NCBI RefSeq assembly: GCF_009604425.1
Contig: NZ_WEGI01000004.1
Coordinates: 478,052 to 542,051, forward strand
Direction of reading: 5' to 3'
Source of the DNA: Nocardia aurantia
Lineage (GTDB): Bacteria; Actinomycetota; Actinomycetes; Mycobacteriales; Mycobacteriaceae
DNA length: 64,000 bases
Below, piece after piece: positions 8,524 through 16,573 of the stretch. The notes below the pieces were generated by a model, which was given only the letters and a program-made list of their open reading frames with translations, did not search any database and was not told the DNA's origin. The position numbers were made by a program, and so were the translations under genes. Position 1 is the stretch's first letter. Each line of letters begins with the position of its first letter.

Positions 8524-9234
8524 GTGGGTAGCCGAGTGCGGGTGCTGTTGGTCGAGGACGAGCCTCGTTTGGCGGAGACGGTGCGCCGCGGACTGGCGGC
8601 GGAAGGGTTCACGGTACAGGTCGCCGCCACCGGGCCGGACGGACTGCGGCGGGCGACCGACGAGCCGTTCGACGTCATCGTCCTCGACATCATGCTGCCC
8701 GGGCTCAGCGGCTACGAGGTACTGCGGCACCTGCGCAGAACCGACAAGATGACACCGGTGATGATGCTGACCGCCAAGGACGGCGAGTTCGACCAGGCCG
8801 ACGCCCTGGACCTGGGCGCCGACGACTACCTGACCAAACCGTTCTCGTTCGTCGTGCTGATCGCCCGCCTGCGCGCGATGCTGCGACGGCGAGCGCCGCA
8901 ACAGCCGGCCCTGCTCGAGGTCGGCGACCTGGTGCTCGATCCGGTGCGGCGAGCGGTGCGGCGCGGTGACCGGGACATCGTGCTCACCTTCCGCGAATTC
9001 GGGCTGCTCGAGTTCCTGATGCGCCGGCCGGGCGCGGTCGTCACCAAGACCGACCTCGTGCGCGGCGTGTGGGACGAGCACTACGAAGGCCCGGAGAACG
9101 TGGTCGAGGTCTACATCGGCTACCTGCGCAAGAAGATCGATACCCCGTTCGGCCGGAACAGCATCCGAACCCACCGGGGCGCGGGCTACCAACTGATCGA
9201 CGACCACAGGCCTGCCGCGGCATGCCGGGCGTGA
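8524..9234 (+). CDS. OmpR/PhoB-type response regulator
   Basis: A 236-residue regulator with the receiver domain at 5-118 (acidic Glu11-Asp12, phospho-acceptor Asp55 in VIVLDIMLPG, Lys105 in YLTKPFSF) and a C-terminal winged helix ending NSIRTHRGAGYQL. The GTG at 8524 has AGGA only 3 nt upstream; a GTG at 8536 is the alternative. It diverges from its kinase. Because OmpR-type dimers bind 11-bp-period direct repeats, and three such repeats flank the COG4705 genes around it, I infer that it controls them. Confidence 0.93.
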   Translation: MGSRVRVLLVEDEPRLAETVRRGLAAEGFTVQVAATGPDGLRRATDEPFDVIVLDIMLPGLSGYEVLRHLRRTDKMTPVMMLTAKDGEFDQADALDLGADDYLTKPFSFVVLIARLRAMLRRRAPQQPALLEVGDLVLDPVRRAVRRGDRDIVLTFREFGLLEFLMRRPGAVVTKTDLVRGVWDEHYEGPENVVEVYIGYLRKKIDTPFGRNSIRTHRGAGYQLIDDHRPAAACRA

Positions 9235-9278
9235 CCCGGTCCGCGACGGACTTGTCCGTGTGACACGCGGCCATCGGA

Positions 9279-9298
9279 CGCTCGGTGCTATCCGAGCG
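9279..9298. terminator. 7-bp stem-loop between convergent genes
   Basis: CGCTCGG / CCGAGCG with a TGCTAT loop. It overlaps the stop codon of COG4705 copy B and follows the response regulator by 45 nt. It could serve both directions. Confidence 0.4.
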
Positions 9299-10535
9299 CG
9301 GTGAGCAGGTCGGTCAGCGCCTGGGTCTCGGTCGCCGCATCGGGGGACTTGGTGCGCAGGGCCTTCAAGGCGATGTCGATCTTGTGGTCGAGTACTTCCC
9401 ATCCGGTCCGGTCCATCGGCTGCAGAGTGTCCTGATCCCGGTCCCACAGGGTTTCCAGGTCTTTGATCCGCGTCGTCGCGGCGGCCTGCTGCCCGGCCTG
9501 CACCTTCGACACGGTGTCCTGGGTGATCGCGCGGAACTTCGCGACCTCGGTCGCCGGGAAGTGCGCGGCCGCCCGGCCCGGGCCCATCGCGGTAGTGGCC
9601 GGTCCGGCAGTGGGCTCATCGCTCGTCAGGGCATGCGGCCGGCCCGATGCCCACACCAGCACCCCGGCGGCGACCACCGCGACGAGCGCGTAGAAGCCGA
9701 GCATGATCCGCTCCCGGACCGGGTTCGCGACGCCCTCCGGTTCCGGGCGTTGCTGTGGGTCGGCGATGACGTCGCTGCGCGAGAACGTCAGATAGGCGAC
9801 GACGGCCGAGATCGCGAGCAGGAACACGACGCTGGTGACCGCGGTACCCAGCCCCAGGCCGTGCTCGCCGGTCGGCGAGGCGAACCAGTCACCGAGATTG
9901 GCGCCCAGCGGGCGGGTCAGGATGTAGGCGAGCCAGAACGCGAGCACCGCGTTGGCGCCCAGCCGCCGGCCCACCACGACCGAGACGATCAGCACGGCAG
10001 GCAACAGCACCGACGCACCCGGTCCCCAGCCGGTCAGCTGCAGCGTCCAGTCACCGGCCGCGGTGCCGAGCGCGAAGGTGACCAGAACGGCCAGCCAGTA
10101 GAACATTTCGCGCGGCAGGGTGACGATGGAGTGGATCGACAGCGTCCGCTCGCGGGCATACCAGATCCCGAACACCACTGCCAGGAGCACCGCGAACACG
10201 CTGGTGCTCACCGCCAGCGGGACATCGAGCCGGTCGGTGAGGATGTCGGTGTACAGCGTGCCGGTCACGCTGACCACCACGACGGTGAGCCAGTACACGA
10301 ACGGCACGTACCGGCTCAGGCGCAGCTGCCAGCCGAGGACCGCGGCCAGCACGACCGTGAACAGCAACGCAGTGCCGGTCAGGCCGATGCCCAGGGAGGT
10401 GTCGATCCAGTCGGCGAACGTTTCGCCCACCGTGGTGCACAGGATCTTGATGACCCAGAACCACACCGTGACCTCGGGCACCTTGCTCAGCATCCGCCGA
10501 GCGGCCCCCGCCGCGGCGTCCGTCGTCTCACTCAT
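9288..10535 (-). CDS. COG4705-family membrane protein with C-terminal helical extension (copy B)
   Basis: A 415-residue version of the COG4705 fold. Residues 1-260 align with the other two copies (VPEVTVWFWVIKI, GETFADWIDTSLGIGL, FWLAYILTRPLGANLGDW). Unlike them, it continues with another membrane segment (near residue 295) and a soluble, helix-rich domain of about 110 residues (KFRAITQDTVSKVQAGQ to the end). That domain resembles small four-helix periplasmic modules and may be a sensing or ligand-binding part (inference). The start is the ATG at 10535. A degenerate direct repeat (site C) lies 25 bp upstream. Confidence 0.82.
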   Translation of the reverse strand: MSETTDAAAGAARRMLSKVPEVTVWFWVIKILCTTVGETFADWIDTSLGIGLTGTALLFTVVLAAVLGWQLRLSRYVPFVYWLTVVVVSVTGTLYTDILTDRLDVPLAVSTSVFAVLLAVVFGIWYARERTLSIHSIVTLPREMFYWLAVLVTFALGTAAGDWTLQLTGWGPGASVLLPAVLIVSVVVGRRLGANAVLAFWLAYILTRPLGANLGDWFASPTGEHGLGLGTAVTSVVFLLAISAVVAYLTFSRSDVIADPQQRPEPEGVANPVRERIMLGFYALVAVVAAGVLVWASGRPHALTSDEPTAGPATTAMGPGRAAAHFPATEVAKFRAITQDTVSKVQAGQQAAATTRIKDLETLWDRDQDTLQPMDRTGWEVLDHKIDIALKALRTKSPDAATETQALTDLLTALG

Positions 10536-10559
10536 AGGGCCGGACCGTAGCGATCCGAC

Positions 10560-10577
10560 GCTGTGGCGACGCTGAGA
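10560..10577 (-). promoter_or_regulatory. response-regulator direct repeat, site C (degenerate)
   Basis: On the minus strand TCTCAGC (10577-10571) and CCACAGC (10566-10560) start 11 bp apart. It lies 25 bp upstream of COG4705 copy B. The second half-site departs from sites A and B at two bases, which suggests weaker binding. Confidence 0.5.
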
Positions 10578-10618
10578 AGCAGCGGCCGATCGCGTGTCCA
10601 TGGAAACCCTGCGACAGA

Positions 10619-10636
10619 TCTCAGCGTGTTCTCAGC
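10619..10636 (+). promoter_or_regulatory. response-regulator direct repeat, site B
   Basis: TCTCAGC-N4-TCTCAGC with an 11-bp period, identical to site A in both heptamers, and 69 bp upstream of COG4705 copy C. Sites B and C together fill the divergent promoter region 10536-10704. Confidence 0.7.
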
Positions 10637-10704
10637 GCCGAGCGGCGATACTCCGTAGCGGAACGGACGGCGCGCACGCGCCGTCGAGAGAGGAGAACCA
10701 GGCG

Positions 10705-11532
10705 ATGAGCCGGCCCGCGGGCAGTGCCCACACGTCGTACAAGCTGCCCCAGATCACGGTGTTGTTCTGGGTTCTCAAGATCGCCGCGACAACCTTGGGC
10801 GAGACGGGTGGCGACTGGGTCGCGCAAACGTTGAACCTCGGCTACCTCGACGCCACCCTCCTTTTCTTCGCCATCATGGTCGTCGTGCTGATCGGGCAAC
10901 TGCGGGCACGCACCTTCCACCCCGCGCTGTACTGGACCCTCATCGCCGCGACCAGCACCTCGGGCACCACCTTGTCCGATCTACTCAACCGCGGTAACCA
11001 ATCCGGTTCCGCCGAGAACGGGCTCGGCTACCCGGCCGGCGCCGCGATCCTGATCTCCGCCTTGGCGATCGTGTTCGTCATCTGGAAGTTCAGCGGCGAG
11101 ACCTACGACGTCGCCCACATCACCACCCACCGGGGCGAACTGCTGTACTGGGCCGCGATCGTGCTGTCCAATACCCTGGGCACCTCCACCGGCGACTTCC
11201 TGTCCGACAGCTCCGGCCTCGGCTACTGGGGCGGCGCGGCGGTGATCGCCACCCTCATGGTCGCGATCCTGCTCGCCCACTACTTCACCCGGATCTCCGG
11301 CGTGTTCCTGTTCTGGACCGCGTTCGTGCTCACCCGGCCGCTCGGCGCGACCGTGGGCGATTTCCTGTGGAAGCCACACGCCAAGGGCGGCCTGGCTCTC
11401 GGCAGCGGCGGCACCTCCGCGGTCATCCTCGCGATCCTGGTCGCCGGCGTCGCCTACAGCATTCGGCAGAACAGGCGGGAGAAGCCGGAAACGGTCACCG
11501 CCGATACCCCCGCCACGGCCGGGGCGGGCTGA
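10705..11532 (+). CDS. COG4705-family membrane protein (copy C)
   Basis: A 275-residue polytopic membrane protein, the third COG4705 paralogue. It has LPQITVLFWVLKIAATTLGETGGDW at the N-terminus, the internal repeat TSTGDFLSDSSGLGY, and FWTAFVLTRPLGATVGDF near the C-terminus. The start ATG has AGGAG 9 nt upstream. It diverges from copy B across a promoter region carrying two direct repeats. Its 3' end overlaps the convergent YajC-like gene by 79 bp, so strong expression of one could interfere with the other. The substrate is unknown; the repeated G-D and T-R-P-L-G motifs in helices suggest a transport or channel role (inference). Confidence 0.83.
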   Translation: MSRPAGSAHTSYKLPQITVLFWVLKIAATTLGETGGDWVAQTLNLGYLDATLLFFAIMVVVLIGQLRARTFHPALYWTLIAATSTSGTTLSDLLNRGNQSGSAENGLGYPAGAAILISALAIVFVIWKFSGETYDVAHITTHRGELLYWAAIVLSNTLGTSTGDFLSDSSGLGYWGGAAVIATLMVAILLAHYFTRISGVFLFWTAFVLTRPLGATVGDFLWKPHAKGGLALGSGGTSAVILAILVAGVAYSIRQNRREKPETVTADTPATAGAG

Positions 11533-11885
11533 TCGTGCACGCAGACCACCGAGGACCGTTCGTGGATCTGAGTTATTCCCGGTCCGCTCTCGAGGGTGAC
11601 GGTCCGCTCGTCGAGGGATGTGATGACTGCGTGCAGGCCACCGCAGGTCACGACCGTCTGTCCGGGTCGAAGCCGACGGTTCAGCGCGCGTACCGCTCGC
11701 CGTTTGCGGAGTTTGAACACGGTTCCCAGCAGCAGTGGAATGGCCAGTGGCAGTAGCAGAACCAGGTACTGCCACCATGGTTCCCCGCCCGACGGCGACA
11801 TGCCGGGCAACCCGGCGGGGAAGGGAGGCATGCCGAGCGCGCCCGGCGGCGGGGACGGCATTGCCGGTACAGGGGTCGGGGGCAT
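11454..11885 (-). CDS. YajC-like membrane protein
   Basis: A 143-residue protein: a Pro/Gly-rich N-terminus, one TM helix (about residues 38-58, YLVLLLPLAIPLLLG), a basic patch, then a small YajC-like domain (GQTVVTCGGLHAVITSLDERTVTLE). In YajC the TM plus this fold associates with SecDF. Here secDF is absent and the neighbours are thiol-redox proteins, so it may be a specialised paralogue, not the housekeeping YajC. It is the last gene of the 13159-to-11454 unit and overlaps the convergent COG4705 copy C by 79 bp. A GGAAGG site precedes the ATG. Confidence 0.65.
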   Translation of the reverse strand: MPPTPVPAMPSPPPGALGMPPFPAGLPGMSPSGGEPWWQYLVLLLPLAIPLLLGTVFKLRKRRAVRALNRRLRPGQTVVTCGGLHAVITSLDERTVTLESGPGITQIHERSSVVCVHDQPAPAVAGVSAVTVSGFSRLFCRML

Positions 11886-11912
11886 GGGTCGGGCCTTCCG
11901 TGCGGGCGAGTG

Positions 11913-12245
11913 TCAGGCGGGCGGCGAAACAGCCCTGCGGAGGGCGTCACGGAGGTCCTGCGGGTCCGGTAGTGGGCTGGGCCGTCCGTCGCGACGGAAG
12001 TACAGGCGGCAGGTCAGCGCGGGTTGCGGGTCTTCGGCGGGGACGATGTCGTGTCCGTCGACGCGGATGGTCGGTGATCCGACGAAGTTCTCCGCTCTGG
12101 CTTCGTCCATGGTGACCATCTGACGGCTTTCGATGACCTGTGGGTCGATGCCGAGTTCCCGCAGTGCCTCTGCCAGCATGGTTTCGGCTTGCGGGTGGGA
12201 GGGGCAGCCGGACCACCACAGCAGTTCGATGCGGGGTGTGTTCAT
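11913..12245 (-). CDS. thioredoxin-like small protein
   Basis: A 110-residue thioredoxin-fold protein beginning IELLWWSGCPSHPQA, with a single active-site Cys14 (CPSH in place of CxxC), and the cis-proline region VGSPTIRVDGHDIVP that is typical of the fold. Similar proteins are annotated as DUF2703-like or thioredoxin-family proteins. The start is the ATG overlapping the stop of the upstream peroxiredoxin-type gene by ATGA, so the two are translationally coupled. A single cysteine argues for a monothiol or binding role over disulfide reduction. Confidence 0.75.
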   Translation of the reverse strand: MNTPRIELLWWSGCPSHPQAETMLAEALRELGIDPQVIESRQMVTMDEARAENFVGSPTIRVDGHDIVPAEDPQPALTCRLYFRRDGRPSPLPDPQDLRDALRRAVSPPA

Positions 12246-13159
12246 TCCAGCGTCCACTTGATCGTGCAGCCGACCGGTTCGGTGTCGGCGACCGCGGGCC
12301 CGCCGGTGAGCACGTGGTCCAGTGCGTCACGCAGCCACCGCGCGTTCAGCGACTCGTCGTAGGCGTCGGCGTCGGGGGCACCGTGGTAGGCGATGATCCC
12401 GTCGGCGTCGACGACGAACACGTCCGGGGTGTGCCGGGCGCCCCACCGCCGCGCGACCTGTTGCCCGTCGTCGAGCAGATACGGGCCCGCGAAGGCGCCG
12501 TCGGTGACGCGCCGCCGGGAATGCTCCACGGCATCCTTCGGGCTGATCTCCGGGTCGTTGCCGTTGATCTGCAGCATTCGTACTCCGACGGCGGAGTACT
12601 CGTTCGCGACCTGCTGCAGTCGATCGTGCCAGCCCAGTGCCCACGGGCAGGCGTTGCAGGTGAACACGACCACGGTCACCGCGTCACCGCCGGCCCGCAG
12701 CGACACCGGCTCACCGGCGGTGTCGAGCAGGGTGAAATCCGGAGCCCGTTGCCCGGTCGCCAGCGCCGGACCGAGATCCGCGGGCTCGGTATGGTGCGGC
12801 TGCGGACTCAATCCGGTGATCAGGCCCTGCGCATCGAGAGTGAAGGTGAAGTCCATCGCCGCCATGGGGCCGCCCGGGCTCGGCAGCGGTTGGCCGCCGG
12901 GCCCGGTGATCCGCACGGTCGTCCGCCGATCGTCGCCGCCGGGCAGAACCGACCATTGCCCGTCGGCCAGCCGCCGCACCGGCATCGCCTTCAGATGCTC
13001 GATCACGGCGTCGATACCGGCGATCTCGCGGCCGGCGAAGCGGAACACCACCTGCGGCGACGCCACGGCGCGCAGGTCGGTGAGCTCCGGTTCCGGTGCG
13101 AGTTGCACCTCGAACCAGCGTCGGACGCTGGGAGGCGCGAGGTCCAGCGGTGTGGTCAT
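12242..13159 (-). CDS. NTF2/SnoaL-like domain fused to a redoxin
   Basis: A 305-residue two-domain protein. Residues 1-120 look like a SnoaL/NTF2-type alpha+beta domain (VVFRFAGREIAGIDAVIEHLK and a final strand MDFTFTLDAQGLI). Residues 137-305 are an AhpC/TSA-type redoxin (APDFTLLDTAG, the CNAC thiol motif at 168-171, TPDVFVVDADG and the family tail VGCTIKW). No signal peptide is visible. It is the first gene of a redox operon with a thioredoxin-like and a YajC-like protein. The fused N-domain may deliver or sense a small substrate (inference). Confidence 0.82.
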   Translation of the reverse strand: MTTPLDLAPPSVRRWFEVQLAPEPELTDLRAVASPQVVFRFAGREIAGIDAVIEHLKAMPVRRLADGQWSVLPGGDDRRTTVRITGPGGQPLPSPGGPMAAMDFTFTLDAQGLITGLSPQPHHTEPADLGPALATGQRAPDFTLLDTAGEPVSLRAGGDAVTVVVFTCNACPWALGWHDRLQQVANEYSAVGVRMLQINGNDPEISPKDAVEHSRRRVTDGAFAGPYLLDDGQQVARRWGARHTPDVFVVDADGIIAYHGAPDADAYDESLNARWLRDALDHVLTGGPAVADTEPVGCTIKWTLE

Positions 13160-13219
13160 GGTGAGTCCTTTCCCATGGATGCACCGGGAACTGCGGCGCG
13201 AGACCCACCATACCTGCCT

Positions 13220-13259
13220 TTGTGACTAAATTGTTAAGAATATTGTTTGAGTGTCACAA
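13220..13259. promoter_or_regulatory. AT-rich inverted repeat between PaaX gene and redoxin gene
   Basis: TTGTGAC (13220-13226) and its exact complement GTCACAA (13253-13259) bracket an AT-rich core. The right arm covers the stop codon of the PaaX-type gene. Both flanking genes run leftward, so this is the redoxin promoter. TTGTGAC/GTCACAA arms are compatible with a PaaX- or GntR-like operator (inference). Confidence 0.5.
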
Positions 13260-14054
13260 TGTGGGTGCGGCGCTGAGCAGGGCCTCGAAGTAGGCGTGCG
13301 CAGCCGGTCGCCACACCCCCATGCGGGTGGCCATCAGCGCGCGAGCGTCTTCGCGTGGCCATCCCGGACGCAGCACTTCGTCGGGCAACCCCGGCTCGGT
13401 GAGCACGCAGTCCCGCCACGCGTGTAGCAATTCGGTCCACGCGGTGAAGCGCTGCTCGTCGGTATCGGCCCGGCGGGTGCCGAATCCGGACAGGAGCCGG
13501 TCGTAGCGCCGGGAGATCGCATCCAGATCCCACGCGCGTTCGACCACGGCACGGACGTCGGGGTGGTCGACGCGGGAGGTGAGGACGGTCACCTCGACGT
13601 CGGGTTCCGCGGACAGGGCCGCAAGGATCTCCCCTTGGAACTGCCGCCGCGGCGATACCCAGACACCGTTACCGAGATAGCCGAGCCCGTCCAGCAGCAT
13701 CGAGGTCCGCAGCCGGTAACGGGAGCGCTGATCCTGGCCGCGGGTGCGGACGATGAACACCACCCAGGTGCCGTCCCACTCGATAAGCGTGTCGGTGACA
13801 GCGGTATCCAGCGTTGCGGCGCCCCGTAACAGCATCGCCCGGGCGGGGTCGTGCAGCGTCACCACCGAACCCCCGCCCCGGCGGGTGCTGGTCAACGCGC
13901 CCTCGCGCGCGGAGCGGGAAATGGCCTGCCTGACCGCTGCCGGTGAGTGACCCAGCACCCCCAGCGCCCTGGTCAATGCCACGTGGGTGACCGAGGTTCC
14001 CCGCGGCGCGACATATTCGCCGAGTACATCGACCAACGCACTCGCGGCCGACAT
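13254..14054 (-). CDS. PaaX-family transcriptional regulator
   Basis: A 266-residue PaaX-type repressor. The N-terminal HTH reads LTRALGVLGHSPAAVRQAISRSAREGAL. The central domain contains WDGTWVVFIVR and LGYLGNGVWVSPR, the typical PaaX middle motifs. The C-terminal part has the family RYDRLLSGF and FTAWTELLHAWRDCVLTEPGLPDEVLRPGWP. PaaX proteins sense acyl-CoA thioesters such as phenylacetyl-CoA. The dead acyl-CoA ligase remnant about 400 bp upstream on the other strand suggests it once controlled that gene. The inverted repeat overlapping its stop codon could let it act on the redox operon. Confidence 0.88.
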   Translation of the reverse strand: MSAASALVDVLGEYVAPRGTSVTHVALTRALGVLGHSPAAVRQAISRSAREGALTSTRRGGGSVVTLHDPARAMLLRGAATLDTAVTDTLIEWDGTWVVFIVRTRGQDQRSRYRLRTSMLLDGLGYLGNGVWVSPRRQFQGEILAALSAEPDVEVTVLTSRVDHPDVRAVVERAWDLDAISRRYDRLLSGFGTRRADTDEQRFTAWTELLHAWRDCVLTEPGLPDEVLRPGWPREDARALMATRMGVWRPAAHAYFEALLSAAPTL

Positions 14055-14457
14055 GGCGCCGGGCGCAGCGGGATTGTCGATGGCGCACTCCTCGTACTCG
14101 GTATCCGCGCGGGAACGTACCGCTCACGATATCGCCGCGCCCGTAGTGCCATCCGAGGAGCCGGCGGCCTCGTAACCAGCGGTCGGTGTCGGGTCCGGCG
14201 TCGGCGACGGTCTCGCCGCGCACCGCGGGTCGTCACCAATGTTGCTGTGGGGGAGCGTATTTCGGTAGTCCTCCGCAACCGTGCCCTGCCGCTGACCGCA
14301 AAGGTCGCGAACGGCGGAACGGTCCTGCCGGCGAGGTCGAGGGCGAAGGTGGACCGATCATGGGCGCTTCGCCCCGCCGACCAACTCGGGCGGCCGGGCG
14401 GTTCCGGGCGCCGAAGATGAGTGCCCGACCGGTTGTCCGCGGCCGGTCGACCGCATC
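14055..14457. other. gene-free gap
   Basis: About 400 bases between the PaaX-type gene and the ligase remnant. No intact gene, hairpin or clear promoter is seen. It may contain further unrecognisable debris of the lost ligase gene. Confidence 0.4.
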
Positions 14458-14650
14458 GCGGATACGATCATCCCGGCGAAAGAACATCTATTCCGAGGAG
14501 ATCGAGGCCGTGCTGCACCGGCACCCGGCTGTCCTGGATGCAGCGCGGGAGCGGACGGTCACCGCCGCCGAACTGCGCGCGGCCGGGCAGATCGACAAAT
14601 CCACGCTTCGAGCACGGCTCGGCACCGGCCGCGCACCGCGAGGAGCGTGA
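14458..14650 (+). pseudogene. remnant of a fatty-acyl-CoA ligase C-terminus
   Basis: In frame with the stop at 14648-14650, codons from 14477 read KNIYSEEIEAVLHRHPAVLDAA, the A8 region of AMP-forming acyl-CoA ligases (GGENIYSxExExVLxxHPAVxxAA). Immediately upstream, 14461-14475 gives DTII in another frame, matching the preceding D-x-I-I of the same motif, so a 1-nt frameshift splits the motif itself. The rest of the enzyme is missing or unrecognisable. It ends 1 nt before the DUF3556 start, and the two were probably co-transcribed once. Confidence 0.7.
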
Positions 14651-14651
14651 G

Positions 14652-16541
14652 ATGGGCTTCCTCACCGCCTCGCCGGAGCCGATGCCGCCCGCGGAGTTCG
14701 TGCGCTTGCCGCTGCGCGAGCGTATCCGCGTGCTCAGCACGCACTGGGTGCACGACGGTTTCAACATCCCGTACTCACTGCACATGGTCTACATCCTGAA
14801 GATGCTCGGCCTGTATCTCGTTGTCGGGCTGGCGATCACGTCGTGGACCACCGATCATGTGCATTTCACCGAGCCGGGCACCTGGTTGGTCGACATCGTC
14901 GTCTACCAGAAGCTGGCTGTGTGGCTGATGCTGCTGGAAGTGCTCGGCCTGGCGGGCGCGTTCGGCCCGTTGTGCGGGCATTTCGTGCCGATGCTCGGCA
15001 ACATCCGCTACTGGATCCGGCCCGGCACCATCCGGATGGCCCCCTGGGGCCGGCGCCTGCCGGGCACCGGAGGCGACGCCCGCACCTGGTTCGACGTCGT
15101 CCTCTTCCTGGGTGTGCTGGCAAGCCTGGTGTGCCCGCTGGTGGTCCACGCCGAAACGGTCGCGGTGCTGCCCGGCGGAACCGGACCGCAGGAACTGATC
15201 CCGCCGGCGGCCTTCCTCCCCATCCTGGTCACGGTGCCGCTGATGGGCCTGCGCGACAAGGTCGTCTTCCTGGCCGCGAGGGCCGAGCAGTACCTGCCGA
15301 TCATGTTCTTCTCCACCGTGTTCGGCGCGCTCGCGCTGCGCGAACACGCCACCGCAGCGGATTTCGTGAACCTGATCGTCGTGTTCGAGATCGTCATCTG
15401 TGCCGTGTGGATCGGCGCCGGGGTGTCCAAGCTCGGCAACCACTTCGCCGGCGTAATCCCGCCGATGATCTCGAACAGCCCGGGGCAACCGGGCCTGATC
15501 AAGAACCTGTACTACCGCGACGCCCCACACGACATCCGGCCCAGCAGGCTGGCCTGGTTCACCGCGCACATCGGCGGCACGACCGTCGAGATCGTGATCC
15601 CGCTCGTACTCCTGCTGACCACGAACCACACGATCGCGATGCTGGGCGCGCTGGTGATGCTGCTCTTCCACCTCTACATCACCTCGACCTTCCCGCTCGC
15701 GGTGCCGTTGGAATGGAACGTCTACTTCGGGTTCATTCCCATCGTGCTGTGGGGCGGCTTCGACGCCTCGGTCTACAACATCCGGCACTTCTCCACCCCG
15801 TGGCTGTTGATCCCGATCCTCGCGCTGCTCTGCGCCGGCCCGGTGCTGGGAACCCTGCGCCCGGACCTCGTCTCGTTCCTGCCGTCGATGCGGCAGTACG
15901 CGGGCAACTGGGCGGCGACGATCTGGGCGATGAGGCCCGGTATCGAGGAACGGCTCAACGAACTGCCGCTGGTGGAGAATCAGACAGACCAGTTGCGCCG
16001 AATGAAACCCATGCCGTACGAACGCGACGCCGCGGAGATGACGGTGCAGAAGGCACTGGCCTGGCGGTCCATGCACAGCCAAGGCCGCGGACTGCTCTCG
16101 GTTCTCTACGAACACCTCGACGACATCGAGCACCGCACCGTGCGCGAAGGCGAAGGCGTCTGCAACATCCTCCTCGGCTGGAACTTCGGTGACGGCCACC
16201 TGCACGACGAACGCCTGATCGCGGCGGTCCAGAAGCGCCTGAACCTGGCCCCCGGCGACCTGGTCGTCGCCTACTGCGAGTCCCAGCCCACCCCGTGGCG
16301 CAATCCGCCGCAGCAATACCGGGTGATCGACGCCGCCCTCGGCATCGTCGAGCGGGGAACCTGGAATGTCGAGGACTGCGTGGGTCAGCAGCCCTGGCTG
16401 CCCAACGGGCCGGTACCGCTACGCGTGTCCTGGACCGCGCCGGACTACCGCCGGCACGGCACGCTCACCACCGACAAGGACAAGGCATCCCACCACGCTT
16501 GTCATCGAAGACCGTTGCGATGGTGCGGTTCTCAGCGCTGA
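14652..16541 (+). CDS. DUF3556 integral membrane protein
   Basis: A 629-residue polytopic membrane protein of the actinobacterial DUF3556 family. The start is the ATG at 14652, whose next residues GFLTASPEPMPPAEFVRLPLRERIRVLSTHWVHDGF match the family N-terminus; AGGAGCGTGAG lies just upstream. About 12 membrane segments span residues 35-420. The C-terminal third is soluble, with GVCNILLGWNFGDGHLHDERL and VSWTAPDYRRHGTLTTD. The last 20 residues (HHACHRRPLRWCGSQR) look unlike the rest and may be a frameshifted tail. The function is unknown; the decayed acyl-CoA ligase upstream suggests a lipid-linked role. Confidence 0.85.
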   Translation: MGFLTASPEPMPPAEFVRLPLRERIRVLSTHWVHDGFNIPYSLHMVYILKMLGLYLVVGLAITSWTTDHVHFTEPGTWLVDIVVYQKLAVWLMLLEVLGLAGAFGPLCGHFVPMLGNIRYWIRPGTIRMAPWGRRLPGTGGDARTWFDVVLFLGVLASLVCPLVVHAETVAVLPGGTGPQELIPPAAFLPILVTVPLMGLRDKVVFLAARAEQYLPIMFFSTVFGALALREHATAADFVNLIVVFEIVICAVWIGAGVSKLGNHFAGVIPPMISNSPGQPGLIKNLYYRDAPHDIRPSRLAWFTAHIGGTTVEIVIPLVLLLTTNHTIAMLGALVMLLFHLYITSTFPLAVPLEWNVYFGFIPIVLWGGFDASVYNIRHFSTPWLLIPILALLCAGPVLGTLRPDLVSFLPSMRQYAGNWAATIWAMRPGIEERLNELPLVENQTDQLRRMKPMPYERDAAEMTVQKALAWRSMHSQGRGLLSVLYEHLDDIEHRTVREGEGVCNILLGWNFGDGHLHDERLIAAVQKRLNLAPGDLVVAYCESQPTPWRNPPQQYRVIDAALGIVERGTWNVEDCVGQQPWLPNGPVPLRVSWTAPDYRRHGTLTTDKDKASHHACHRRPLRWCGSQR

Positions 16542-16573
16542 GCGGCCAGGGTGGTCCCCGGGCTGCGGTGTGT

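Noticed and set aside
12140..13225. Long plus-strand open frames over the redox operon
   Set aside because: Antisense of the redoxin fusion gene; no protein character.
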